Below are positions 1 to 9,121 of a DNA stretch of 64,000 bases, piece by piece (the stretch's first letter is position 1; each line of letters begins with the position of its first letter). This DNA is from Bacteroides sp. 224. GTDB taxonomy: Bacteria > Bacteroidota > Bacteroidia > Bacteroidales > Bacteroidaceae. Under the pieces are notes generated by a model that had not been told where the DNA came from, did no database searches, and saw only the letters and a program-made list of their open reading frames with translations. Location of the stretch: the NCBI RefSeq assembly GCF_010500995.1, contig NZ_QVMK01000014.1, positions 32,277-96,276 of the forward strand, read 5' to 3'. The translations under genes were made by a program, and so were the position numbers.

Positions 1-36
1 ATCCCATAAAATAGCGGAAAATTCATTTCTCTAACT

Positions 37-44
37 TAAATTTG
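37..44 (+). promoter_or_regulatory. Candidate -7 promoter box of the hybrid regulator gene
   Basis: TAAATTTG matches the Bacteroides -7 consensus TAnnTTTG and lies 19 bases before the ATG at 64. No good TTTG element is visible at the -33 position, so the assignment rests on one box only. Confidence 0.45.
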
Positions 45-63
45 TAATACCCAAATTTGCTTT

Positions 64-3000
64 ATGAAAAACACCATATTCTTTCTTATCCTATACTTAA
101 GCATTCTCCCCTTAAGAGCCATTGAGGGTTTAAAATATGAGAATATCACTCATAAAGAAGGACTATCTCATAATACAGTAAGATGTATGATGCAAGACAG
201 CCACGGCTTTATGTGGATTAGCACCATCAATGGACTAAACCGGTATGACGGCTATCGGTTTATAACCATGCACCCGGAATTCAGTCAATTATCACTGGCA
301 GAGAATAACATCCGGCAGACGAAAGAAGATAAGAGTGGGCATATCTGGATACATTCTTCCTCGCGCTTTGTGAATTGCTATGATTTGAATACAGAATCTT
401 TTGTTGATTATACCGGTACGCAAGAAGCCCGAAACTACCGGAAAATAAAAACGATGCCGGACGGAGATGTCTGGTTATGGGGCACAGACCACGGCGCATG
501 CCATGTAGAGTATGTAGATGGCATTATTACCTCGAAGCTGTATGATATTGACAACATCGGCACCAACCTGATAACCTTTGTTTATAAAGACTCTTCCGGA
601 CAAACATGGATGGGTACCGACAAAGGGTTAATACAAATTGTTGAGGGAACTCCGGTATTTTGCAATAATAAAACTGGGAACAAGGCATATAGCTACCATA
701 GCTCGGTAGAATTGAAAGATCAAATATTCTTCTTTACCAACGATTCGGTAGTTTGGGCTTACCATAAAAAGAAGAAAGATTTTCAATTGATTGAAGGTGT
801 AAATGTGAGAATCAATCATACATTTGCTCTGAACGAAAACACAATTCTAATAGCTGGCAAAGAATCTACTCATATCTTTAATGCCGTTTCGGGTAAAATA
901 AGTAGTGCAAAAGGCTTCTTTGATAATAAAGAGTTGGCAGGAAGCCATATCCATATTGATAATAAAGGAAACTGCTGGGTATATAATAGAACCGGGAATT
1001 TATGGAGATACCGGAAAGAGCAACAAGTATTTGAATGCCTGAATGTTATTCCACGATCTATCCTGTCTATCATAGACCTGGAACGATTTGGCATCTTCTG
1101 CGACTCCAGAGGGATTACCTGGATTACCACTTATGGAAACGGTTTGTTTATTTTAGATAAAAACGAAACGGTAACTCATTTAACAGCAGCCAACAGCGGA
1201 CTAAAAACAAATTATCTATTGTCGGTATCCGAAGATAGCACCGGAGATATTTGGATAGGTACTGAAAATGCCGGAATAACCAAAATATCTCTGACCAAGT
1301 ATAACAAACAGGTATTATTACCAAACTCTCCTAAGTTGAACGAACCGGATAAGATTATCCGAAGCATTTATGAAGACCCGGAACTGCAAGATTTATGGGT
1401 TGGAACCAAAAGTGGCGGCATATACCGGTTTGATGAAACCTTAAAGCAAAAGCAAATGCACGTTCTAAAACGGGGAGTGCCTTACTGCATTGCTTCAGAC
1501 ACATTGCATAATATCTGGATCGGAACAAAAGGAAACGGACTGGTAATCATCCCCAAAGGCAAAAAAACGCTGGAGGAAGCGTATCATCACGTTATTTCCG
1601 AAGATCCGGAAACCGGTGCAAGCAATATTTATGCCGTTCTGCGTGATAGTAAAGGGAGAATGTGGATAGGAACCTTCGGCAGTGGTTTATTTTTGTATGA
1701 GCTACAAGGTACAGAATTTAAAGTAACCTCCTTTCCTGCCTTTGTGTTAAGGCAAAAACAAATAAGATGTCTGATTCAGGATCGGTCCGGTATCATCTGG
1801 GCAGGAGGAGAGAATGGTGTTGTTACTTTCCACCCTGATAGCATACTAAAAGATGAGACTGCCTTTCAATCTTTCCATTTTGACAAGAGTAATCATCATT
1901 CACTTAACAGTAATATCATAAGAGCTCTCTTCGAAGATAGCGAAGGAAGAATATGGATAGGAACTTCGGGCGGTGGAGTAAACAGAGTTATAAAAGATGA
2001 ATCAGGAAAAGTAACCGGATTTAAACATTATACATCCGAAGAAGGACTTACCAACAACATCGTTCAATCCATTCTGGAAGATGACAATCAATGCTTATGG
2101 ATTAGCACGGAATACGGATTATCTAAGTTTAACCCGACAGACGAAATCTTTGAGAACTACAGTTTCTCGGATACCTGGGAAAGCGATCTGTTCTGCGAGT
2201 CTTCGGCTTTCCGGCGGGAAAATGGTGAATTGCTGTTTGGTAGTCATAATGGAATGTATATCATCAATCCGGCATTGTTCAATAGCGATTCTTTACACAT
2301 ACCGGTAAAGCTAACGGGACTAAGCATCAACGGAATACCTATGACTCCCAACTCTCCTGATTCACCGTTGACGGAAAATATACACAATACGCGTCGCATT
2401 GAGTTAGCTCATAACCAGAATTCTTTTAATATTGAATTTTCTTCCCTGAACTTTAAGGGTGCTTATTCAAACAGATACACGTATATACTTGAGAATTATG
2501 ACAAAGAGTGGAATCCGGCCACTCAGTATAACGTGGCTACTTATAAGAATATACCTGCGGGAAAATACTTCTTTAAAGTAAAAGTTCTGAACCAGCAGCC
2601 TATAGAGAACGATATGGAGACGACTCTTGAGATTATTGTACGACCTCCTTTCTGGAAATCGACCAATGCCATTCTTCTCTATATAATTGTACTTGCAATT
2701 GCTTCTTTCTTTGGATTCAGGTTATTTATTAAAATGAATAAACTAAATAATCAGATCGAAATAGAAAAGCAACTGACTGAGTACAGGCTTCGTTTCTTCA
2801 CCAATATATCGCATGAATTCAGAACTCCCCTTACCATTATCCAGGGAAGTATTGAAAGCATAAATAAGCTGCAACCACTGCCCGGTGCCCTGAAAAAGTA
2901 CCTCGAAACACTCAATAAAAGCTCCGGCAAGTTAATGAGACTGATAGACCAATTGCTGGAATTCCGGAAGATGCAGAATAGCCAGCTAAATCTCAATCTT

Positions 3001-4332
3001 GAGTCGACAGAGGCAGTAGGTTTCTTCTATGGAATATATGATTTATTCTCGGAAACCGCTCAGCTTAAGCAAATTACGTATACATTCTCTTCGAACGAAG
3101 AATCTATCGACATGCTTCTGGATAAGAGTAAAATGGAGAAAGTATTGTTCAATTTACTGTCGAATGCCTTTAAGCACACGCCTAACGGTGGTTATATTAG
3201 CGTAGATATTCATTTCGACCAGCAAGAGCATCTTTTATTGCTAAAAGTATCCGACTCCGGCATAGGTATTCCCGAAGAGAAGCAACACCTGCTCTTTGTA
3301 CGATTCAAACAAATTAATTATACCGCATCGGGCATTGGAATAGGCTTACATTTAGCCTCGGAGTTTATTCATTTACATAAGGGAGATATAAAATACAGCG
3401 ATTCGCCCTGGCAAGGAGCCTGTTTCACTGTTTCAATACCTACAGACCCGGCGGTATATACTGCCAAAGACCTGATGGCACCTGAATACTCGCCGATACA
3501 AGAGGAGCCTCTACAAGCTCAACCCATCCATCTAAGTACCGAGAGTAAAAAGAGTACAGGAAAGGCACCTGCTATCCGACAGGGTTACAAACTTTTACTG
3601 ATAGAAGATGATGAGGAAATACGGTCGTTCTTAGAAGATCATTTGAAAGGGTTCTTTACGGTTCATACGGCTTCCAATGGTCTTGCCGGCTGTAAAGCTG
3701 CCATCGACGAGCAACCCAACCTGATTGTATGCGATGTAATGATGCCCGAAATGGATGGCTTTGAAGTAACCCGTAAGCTAAAATCGGAATTCCAAACCAG
3801 CCATATTCCTATTATTTTATTGACTGCCCATTCTTCCATCGAGCACCAAAAAGAGGGAATAGATGCCGGAGCTGATGCCTATATCACCAAACCTTTTAGT
3901 TTGGAATACCTGATGCTACGCATTGTAAAACTGATAGAGCAACGAGAAAAGCTTCAATATAAATTTGCTTATGAACCGGGGAAGATAGAAAACACAATCA
4001 GCACAACGAATAAAGACAGCCAGTTTATTGAGAAAATTACGGTTATCGTTGAGGAGCATCTCAGCGATCCCGAGTTTACCATCGACGACTTTGCGCAAGC
4101 CGTTAACATGGGAAGAACTATTTTCTATAAAAAGATAAAGGGTATTACCAATTATTCTCCAAATGAGTATTTACGCATTGTGCGATTAAAGAAGGCGGCG
4201 GAATTATTGAAGAACACTGACTTTACTGTTTCCGAAATAGCTTTTCAAGTAGGCTTTAGCGCACCCGATTATTTTAGTAGATGCTTTAAGGACCATTTTG
4301 AGAAAACGCCTACACAGTATAGGGAGGAGTAA
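64..4332 (+). CDS. Hybrid two-component system sensor/regulator (HTCS)
   Basis: This 1422-residue protein joins a periplasmic glycan sensor, a histidine kinase, a receiver and a DNA-binding domain in one chain. A signal peptide (about 1-20) is followed by two-bladed-propeller (Reg_prop) repeats up to about residue 750, with repeated W-I/M-G-T motifs. A Y_Y_Y domain follows at about 785-845, then one membrane segment at about 866-886. The kinase has His917 in the motif SHEFRTPLT, plus N-box and DSGIGI ATP-binding motifs. The receiver carries phospho-acceptor Asp1224 (CDVMMPEMDG), and an AraC-type helix-turn-helix fills about 1320-1422. In Bacteroides such proteins activate polysaccharide utilisation genes after binding an oligosaccharide. 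No SusC/SusD pair lies in the window. The nearest glycan gene is the esterase-GH105 fusion at 5204-7726, so a pectin-type ligand is a reasonable guess only. Confidence 0.95.
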   Translation: MKNTIFFLILYLSILPLRAIEGLKYENITHKEGLSHNTVRCMMQDSHGFMWISTINGLNRYDGYRFITMHPEFSQLSLAENNIRQTKEDKSGHIWIHSSSRFVNCYDLNTESFVDYTGTQEARNYRKIKTMPDGDVWLWGTDHGACHVEYVDGIITSKLYDIDNIGTNLITFVYKDSSGQTWMGTDKGLIQIVEGTPVFCNNKTGNKAYSYHSSVELKDQIFFFTNDSVVWAYHKKKKDFQLIEGVNVRINHTFALNENTILIAGKESTHIFNAVSGKISSAKGFFDNKELAGSHIHIDNKGNCWVYNRTGNLWRYRKEQQVFECLNVIPRSILSIIDLERFGIFCDSRGITWITTYGNGLFILDKNETVTHLTAANSGLKTNYLLSVSEDSTGDIWIGTENAGITKISLTKYNKQVLLPNSPKLNEPDKIIRSIYEDPELQDLWVGTKSGGIYRFDETLKQKQMHVLKRGVPYCIASDTLHNIWIGTKGNGLVIIPKGKKTLEEAYHHVISEDPETGASNIYAVLRDSKGRMWIGTFGSGLFLYELQGTEFKVTSFPAFVLRQKQIRCLIQDRSGIIWAGGENGVVTFHPDSILKDETAFQSFHFDKSNHHSLNSNIIRALFEDSEGRIWIGTSGGGVNRVIKDESGKVTGFKHYTSEEGLTNNIVQSILEDDNQCLWISTEYGLSKFNPTDEIFENYSFSDTWESDLFCESSAFRRENGELLFGSHNGMYIINPALFNSDSLHIPVKLTGLSINGIPMTPNSPDSPLTENIHNTRRIELAHNQNSFNIEFSSLNFKGAYSNRYTYILENYDKEWNPATQYNVATYKNIPAGKYFFKVKVLNQQPIENDMETTLEIIVRPPFWKSTNAILLYIIVLAIASFFGFRLFIKMNKLNNQIEIEKQLTEYRLRFFTNISHEFRTPLTIIQGSIESINKLQPLPGALKKYLETLNKSSGKLMRLIDQLLEFRKMQNSQLNLNLESTEAVGFFYGIYDLFSETAQLKQITYTFSSNEESIDMLLDKSKMEKVLFNLLSNAFKHTPNGGYISVDIHFDQQEHLLLLKVSDSGIGIPEEKQHLLFVRFKQINYTASGIGIGLHLASEFIHLHKGDIKYSDSPWQGACFTVSIPTDPAVYTAKDLMAPEYSPIQEEPLQAQPIHLSTESKKSTGKAPAIRQGYKLLLIEDDEEIRSFLEDHLKGFFTVHTASNGLAGCKAAIDEQPNLIVCDVMMPEMDGFEVTRKLKSEFQTSHIPIILLTAHSSIEHQKEGIDAGADAYITKPFSLEYLMLRIVKLIEQREKLQYKFAYEPGKIENTISTTNKDSQFIEKITVIVEEHLSDPEFTIDDFAQAVNMGRTIFYKKIKGITNYSPNEYLRIVRLKKAAELLKNTDFTVSEIAFQVGFSAPDYFSRCFKDHFEKTPTQYREE

Positions 4333-4392
4333 TTGTTATAAAATTCACGCAGCTTATGAAGAAATTGAACTGTTAGGATAAATCCATCACCC

Positions 4393-4788
4393 TCATCCCC
4401 CCTTCTCCCTACCGGATTTAACATACTTAATATCCTCCAGTACCCCGCGCAGGTAATTGTCTGCCCGGAAGCAGACCCGTTGTGCCTTTACTTTCGAAGG
4501 CGTACATTCTTCGGGAGTTTCGCAGCCCTCGCTGCTTGCCGATACGGAAAATGTACCGATCCCTTTCAGTTTCACCGAATCTCCATTTTTCAAATGTTGG
4601 CGAATCAATTCCTTCAACGAATGAATGGATGCCAGCACATCGGCTTCGGTAAGGGAACTCCGATGGCATATTTCTGTTGCCAATAACTCTTCATCCACCT
4701 GACCCGAGATGATGGGTACACCATAATAACGTGTTTTTTCTTCTGCGCCACTTTTATCTACTTTAGGGCGAACTACATACGATTGCAT
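4393..4788 (-). CDS. HU-family DNA-binding protein, orphan copy
   Basis: This 131-residue protein belongs to the Bacteroidetes HU-like DNA-binding group: a short N-terminal extension, then an HU fold with the core LKGIGTFSVSASSEG. It is about 85% identical (19 differences in 126 aligned residues by my count) to the protein at 36177-36560. The upstream region of that gene shares the same repeats with this one. Here no primase/helicase gene follows; the next gene downstream is the end of the hybrid regulator on the other strand. The C-terminus is five residues longer than in the paralogue. The role is presumably DNA bending or binding near the repeats, but this is inferred from the family. Confidence 0.85.
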   Translation of the reverse strand: MQSYVVRPKVDKSGAEEKTRYYGVPIISGQVDEELLATEICHRSSLTEADVLASIHSLKELIRQHLKNGDSVKLKGIGTFSVSASSEGCETPEECTPSKVKAQRVCFRADNYLRGVLEDIKYVKSGREKGG

Positions 4789-4837
4789 AAATGTGTTGTG
4801 TTTATTAATTAAATTTACTTATTTTAACCCGGCAAAA

Positions 4838-4905
4838 ACACCCGGGTGTTTGGGGCAAAAAGACCCGGGTGTTTTCAATAGAAACATCCGGGTGTTTTAA
4901 CTCGA
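4838..4905. repeat. Three palindromic units, 23-bp period, in the HU leader
   Basis: The core ACCCGGGT occurs at 4840 and 4863, and as ATCCGGGT at 4886, an exact 23-base period. It is flanked by AACA/TGTT, so the unit centre is a palindrome of about 12 bases. The array lies between the predicted -7 box (4959-4966) and the HU start codon, so it should be transcribed into the 5' leader. The same array in the same place precedes the paralogue at 36177. Confidence 0.9.
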
Positions 4906-4958
4906 AAGACGCTTTCATTCTACGTCTTAGCTTGTTATCTTTTCACCTTTCCGCTATA

Positions 4959-4966
4959 CAAATATA
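4959..4966 (-). promoter_or_regulatory. Candidate -7 box for the HU-like gene (copy 1)
   Basis: On the minus strand this reads TATATTTG, identical to the box upstream of the second HU copy (36006-36013). It lies at nearly the same distance from the start codon (170 against 163 bases). This places the ACCCGGGT array within the transcript. Confidence 0.55.
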
Positions 4967-5054
4967 CAAAAAAACGCAGTAGATTCGGCACTCTTTTAAA
5001 ACTTTATTTTCAGATTAAATCGTCCGGTTTTACGAATTACAAAAGCTCTTTTTC

Positions 5055-5197
5055 CGGTGCGGCAGGTGCGTTAGGTGCGTGATTGGTGCGTTAGGTGTTT
5101 TGGGGGTACCTAACGCACCCTAATTAACTGACTGACAGACCAATAATCTCCAAGTGCGTTAGGTGCGTTAGGTTTTGACGAAAAATTCCCTGTGTAA
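5055..5197. repeat. Iteron-like GCGTTAGGT repeats with a 12-bp inverted stem
   Basis: The 9-base motif GCGTTAGGT and variants recur at about 5066-5096 and 5153-5172. Arms at 5085-5096 and 5108-5119 are perfect inverted complements around an 11-base loop. The outer part (about 5150-5195) is nearly identical, in reverse orientation, to 35776-35818 upstream of the other HU copy. The block ends just before the stop codon of the GH105 fusion gene, so about 5200 looks like the edge of a duplicated module. Confidence 0.85.
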
Positions 5198-5203
5198 TTG
5201 TTG

Positions 5204-7726
5204 CTACAACCCCAATTCCAGGCACCCCATGATAAAAGGCCCTGTAGCTTTTGCATCATTATCCCTCATCTTTTCGCCTATATAATACTCGAAACTACCG
5301 TCTCGATACGGATTTCCACCCAATCCGCCTACCTGGCAGCAGCGTGTGAGCGTTAGAGTTCCATCATGGTTTTCAATCAACAATTTATCTTTCAAGCCAT
5401 TGAAGGCTTTTTCGGCTACTGCCCGATACTTGGCATCAATATACCCTTTATTGACAGCTTTTGAATATGCATACATAAACTGGGTGGTTACGGAAGCTTC
5501 CGGAAAATTGCCTTCCCGTTCGGGCTGATCAAGCACCTGATACCATAAACCTTTCTTATCCTGATACTTAGGGAGGGTTTCGGCCAAACCTTGAATCCTA
5601 TGAATCATGTTGCTGCGCCCCGGATGGTCTTCGGGAATATAGTCCAACGCATCTACCAAAGCCATAAACCACCAGCCAATGCTGCGTCCCCAGAAGTTAG
5701 GAGAATGCCCGGTTTCGGGATTTGCCCAACGTTGTTTTTTACTTTCATCCCAGGCATGGTGATACAAGCCTGTTTGTGCATCATAGGTATGTAGGTGACA
5801 GAGTGTAAATTGCTTCACCGCCTCATCAATCCACTCCGGTTTATCGAAAGTTTTACCATACTGTGCCAGAAAAGGAGAAGCCATGTACAAACCATCTAAC
5901 CAAATTTGATGTTGATAAATCAGTTTATGCCAATAAGCGCCCTCCAATGTGCGAGGATGATTTTTCATTTGTCTGATCAGCAAATCCATTGCCTTCTTAT
6001 ACTTTTCTTTACCTGTTTCCTGGTAAAGGTCAAATAACACTTTTCCGGAATTGATAAAGTCGATATTATAGGTTTCCATTGTGTATAAATGAATATCGCC
6101 TTTATCATTAATCAAAGAATCGGCCCAGGCTTCTACATAGTCAAAATATCTTTCTTCGCCGGTATGCTTCCACATTTTCAGCATGGCACAGCAGCCCACT
6201 CCCTGCGCATACCCAAAGAACAGTCGTTTACCATGATCTAATTGATAAGCCTTGGGAAAACGTCGCATTTCAGAATCGGCAAACCGACGGGCATACGTAT
6301 CTGCCGGGAAAGTATCTGTGCGGAAGGGTACCGCCGGAAAACCTTCCTTATTATACAGGTTAGTCCGGAAGAATTTTCCATAGCCATAACGAACGGCTGT
6401 AGGTTGAGGCACTTGCGATGCGGATAGCTCAATCTTATTGCCTGCAATGGTTGCCGTGGCAGGATAGAAACGAGCGTCGTTGCCGGCAATAAAGAATCCT
6501 TCAATCGAATCATTCTTCGGAGTCTGAAAACCAGTATCCACATAATCAAAGGTAAGAAGCACCTTACCATTCTTCACTTTCATGCTTTTATAAAGCGGAC
6601 CGGAATAAGGGTTCTTTTTCTTATACTGTTTGTTCAACGCCCAAGCCGCCAGTCGCTCTGCGGGTATTCTTTTATTCCGGGGGTGAATATCGGTAGAGTC
6701 TCCGGCATCTGTTATGACTGCCATTCCTACATTTTTCAGGTTGCTTTGCCAGGTGTTCAGTTGTGCCTCCCGAATACCGGCAGGTTGCTTGTAGTGAGGG
6801 GCTATCTGAACAAAATAAAAGGGCATATCGGGTTGATTCCATTCTTTGCGCCAGCTATTTATCAAATTGGTTAACACAGCTTGGTATTTTTCATAACGAA
6901 CGGAATTGGATTCTCCCTGATACCAGATACTCCCTTTGATGGTATAACCCACAATGGGTGCAATCATTCCATTCCAGAGTGTAGCCGGGTATTTATTGTT
7001 CTTCTGCTTGCCAACCTCCACGAAGAACTGATTGAAAACATCTTCATACAAAGGATTTTCTTTCATGACTTCCATTTTAGTCCACGACTCGGCATGGGTA
7101 CCTCCCCAGGTAGACTGAATAAGTCCTACAGGTACATTCAACTCTTTATAAAGCTTGCGCCCGAACATGAACCCGACGGCAGAAAAATCTTTCAAACTCT
7201 CGGGATTGCAAACGAGCCATTGTCCCACACAATCTTCTTCTTCCTTATCGGGAGATAGCTTATGTTCTACATGAAAAAGACGAATCTCCGGGTAATTGGC
7301 ATCTTGCATTTCGTCTTGTTCATGAAAAACGCCTGTTTTCCATTTCGTCTTCGGATCTCTTGCCACCGGAAACTCCATATTCGACTGTCCGCTACAGAGC
7401 CATACTTCGCCAATTAATACATTGTTTATAGTAATTGTATTATTTGCCTGAATGGTGATGGATTGATTGTTGCAGGCAGAGGGAGTATCTATCTTTATTT
7501 CCCATTTACCGGTGGTGGGAGTAGTTACGGAATAACTCTTTTGACTCCAAGAGGTAGTAATGGTTATCTTTTCGCCGGGACGCGCTTTCCCCCAGATATT
7601 TACTTTTTCATTTTGTTGGAGCACCATATTATCGGAAAAGATAGCAGGTAGTTTTACTTCAGCCCTCACAGGCAAAAAACAAAAGAGTAACGCAAGGATT
7701 AAATAATAACTGAACAAATTCTTCAT
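5204..7726 (-). CDS. Sialate-O-acetylesterase-like domain fused to GH105 hydrolase
   Basis: Starting at the ATG at 7726 gives 840 residues with a clear signal peptide (ends near FLPVRAEV). An upstream in-frame ATG at 7822 would place 32 residues before it and is unlikely. The N-terminal half is an SGNH/sialate O-acetylesterase-type esterase with the nucleophile motif CSGQSNMEF and a late D..DIH motif (DSTDIHPRN). The C-terminal half, from about MRRFPKAYQL, is a six-hairpin GH105 unsaturated glucuronyl/galacturonyl hydrolase with the family's WLDGLYM motif. Together they would remove acetyl groups and 4,5-unsaturated uronic acids from rhamnogalacturonan-type oligosaccharides in the periplasm. 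It stands alone on its strand between the repeat block and the etf operon. The exact substrate is not visible from sequence. Confidence 0.88.
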   Translation of the reverse strand: MKNLFSYYLILALLFCFLPVRAEVKLPAIFSDNMVLQQNEKVNIWGKARPGEKITITTSWSQKSYSVTTPTTGKWEIKIDTPSACNNQSITIQANNTITINNVLIGEVWLCSGQSNMEFPVARDPKTKWKTGVFHEQDEMQDANYPEIRLFHVEHKLSPDKEEEDCVGQWLVCNPESLKDFSAVGFMFGRKLYKELNVPVGLIQSTWGGTHAESWTKMEVMKENPLYEDVFNQFFVEVGKQKNNKYPATLWNGMIAPIVGYTIKGSIWYQGESNSVRYEKYQAVLTNLINSWRKEWNQPDMPFYFVQIAPHYKQPAGIREAQLNTWQSNLKNVGMAVITDAGDSTDIHPRNKRIPAERLAAWALNKQYKKKNPYSGPLYKSMKVKNGKVLLTFDYVDTGFQTPKNDSIEGFFIAGNDARFYPATATIAGNKIELSASQVPQPTAVRYGYGKFFRTNLYNKEGFPAVPFRTDTFPADTYARRFADSEMRRFPKAYQLDHGKRLFFGYAQGVGCCAMLKMWKHTGEERYFDYVEAWADSLINDKGDIHLYTMETYNIDFINSGKVLFDLYQETGKEKYKKAMDLLIRQMKNHPRTLEGAYWHKLIYQHQIWLDGLYMASPFLAQYGKTFDKPEWIDEAVKQFTLCHLHTYDAQTGLYHHAWDESKKQRWANPETGHSPNFWGRSIGWWFMALVDALDYIPEDHPGRSNMIHRIQGLAETLPKYQDKKGLWYQVLDQPEREGNFPEASVTTQFMYAYSKAVNKGYIDAKYRAVAEKAFNGLKDKLLIENHDGTLTLTRCCQVGGLGGNPYRDGSFEYYIGEKMRDNDAKATGPFIMGCLELGL

Positions 7727-7777
7727 TGTATTCTGTTTAGATTTAATAGATAAATAGTATATCAAAAAACTTTCGTG

Positions 7778-7785
7778 CAAAAGTA
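7778..7785 (-). promoter_or_regulatory. Candidate -7 box of the esterase-GH105 gene
   Basis: The minus strand reads TACTTTTG, matching TAnnTTTG, 51 bases before the start at 7726. This supports the shorter start, because the upstream ATG at 7822 would lie before the promoter. The rest of the gap to about 8040 shows no gene or clear structure. Confidence 0.5.
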
Positions 7786-8043
7786 TGGAAATAGGTTTTG
7801 ATGACCCCTTAATAATTGGCACTAATTCTGTAATTTTTGTTATTTTGAGATTCTATGGACTGTAGCAAGAGTTTGGTTGTTCATTGAGCTAGTTGTGGTA
7901 TTAAGCAATCGCCCCTGCCGGGGTAATCACCTAATGGACACATAACTACAAGTTAAGATAGAAAATAACACATACCTCAACAGTTCAAATTCTCTAAAAA
8001 CTGCTCAGAATAATTATTTCTGTGCACTTTTTCCTCCGATTTC

Positions 8044-8073
8044 TTTGTAAAACCAACCGTTTCCTTAAATTTG
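8044..8073 (+). promoter_or_regulatory. Promoter of the etfBA-acyl-CoA dehydrogenase operon
   Basis: TTTG at 8044-8047, an 18-base spacer and TAAATTTG at 8066-8073 fit the Bacteroides housekeeping promoter. The start codon used is 43 bases further on, at 8116. Confidence 0.6.
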
Positions 8074-8115
8074 CACGCTGATTATTTAAAGAACATTTTA
8101 ATTAATACTAATATC

Positions 8116-8988
8116 ATGAGTTTGAAAATTGTTGTATTGGCAAAACAAGTACCCGACACTCGCAATGTAGGGAAAGATGCCATGAAAGCTGACGGTACTG
8201 TAAACCGTGCGGCTCTACCTGCGATCTTCAACCCGGAAGACCTCAACGCGCTTGAGCAGGCTTTACGGTTGAAAGATGCTCATCCGGGCTCAACCATCAC
8301 CATGTTAACCATGGGACCGGGACGCGCAGCCGAAATTATACGTGAAGGACTTTACAGAGGTGCAGATAATGGCTATTTATTAACTGATCGCGCTTTTGCA
8401 GGTGCCGACACATTAGCTACTTCGTATGCACTGGCAACAGCTATCCGTAAAATCGGTGACTTCGACATTATCATCGGAGGACGTCAGGCTATTGATGGCG
8501 ATACAGCTCAGGTAGGACCTCAGGTGGCAGAAAAGTTAGGATTAACTCAGATCACTTACACAGAAGAAATTCTTAAAGTAGAGAACAATAAAATTACAGT
8601 AAAACGCCACATCGACGGTGGTATCGAAACTGTAGAAGGTCCTCTACCAATTGTACTGACTGTGAATGGTTCAGCTGCTCCTTGCCGTCCACGTAATGCC
8701 AAACTGGTGATGAAATACAAACATGCCAAAACCATTACCGAAAAACAACAAGGCGACCAAGACTACACCAACCTTTACAGCAAATGCGACTACCTGAATC
8801 TGGAAGAATGGAGCGTTAATGATGTAAAAGGCGACCTTGAACAATGCGGATTATCGGGTTCTCCTACGAAGGTGAAAACAATACAAAACATTGTATTCCA
8901 AGCTAAAGAAAGCAAATCACTCACTGCTGCCGACCGTGATATTGAAGACTTGATTGTTGAACTTTTAGCTAACCACACTATTGGTTAA
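8116..8988 (+). CDS. etfB: Electron transfer flavoprotein beta subunit
   Basis: The 290-residue protein starting at MSLKIVVLAKQVPDT is a full-length EtfB, the AMP-binding small subunit that pairs with EtfA. It carries the family's IIGGRQAIDGDTAQVGP segment and ends with a typical EtfB C-terminus. A frame-compatible ATG at 8071 overlaps the -7 box, so the start at 8116 is preferred. The gene heads an operon with etfA and an acyl-CoA dehydrogenase, which points to electron transfer from acyl-CoA oxidation or enoyl-CoA reduction. Whether the complex bifurcates electrons cannot be decided from this view. Confidence 0.95.
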   Translation: MSLKIVVLAKQVPDTRNVGKDAMKADGTVNRAALPAIFNPEDLNALEQALRLKDAHPGSTITMLTMGPGRAAEIIREGLYRGADNGYLLTDRAFAGADTLATSYALATAIRKIGDFDIIIGGRQAIDGDTAQVGPQVAEKLGLTQITYTEEILKVENNKITVKRHIDGGIETVEGPLPIVLTVNGSAAPCRPRNAKLVMKYKHAKTITEKQQGDQDYTNLYSKCDYLNLEEWSVNDVKGDLEQCGLSGSPTKVKTIQNIVFQAKESKSLTAADRDIEDLIVELLANHTIG

Positions 8989-8992
8989 TTTA

Positions 8993-9118
8993 GTTGAGAG
9001 TTGAGAATTGAAAGTTGAGAGTTACCATGCGGTTTTACAATTTAATCATATTTACTTGTAACTCGTAACCTGTAACTCGTAACTTAAAAACTATAAACTC
9101 AAAACTTATAAACTTAAA
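8993..9118. repeat. AT-rich inverted heptad repeat element between etfB and etfA
   Basis: Left-arm repeats of the GTTGAGA/GTTGAGAATT type are followed by a middle containing CCATGCGG (about 9024). The right arm has AACTCGTAAC and ACTATAAACTC repeats, broadly complementary to the left arm. A similar element with the same CCATGCGG core separates groES and groEL (29226-29403), and a shorter one lies between leuB and its upstream neighbour (57667-57779). Confidence 0.7.
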
Positions 9119-9121
9119 ATC

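Noticed and set aside
7823..8043. Possible RNA gene in the gap before the etf promoter
   Set aside because: No tRNA fold or strong stable structure was found by eye.
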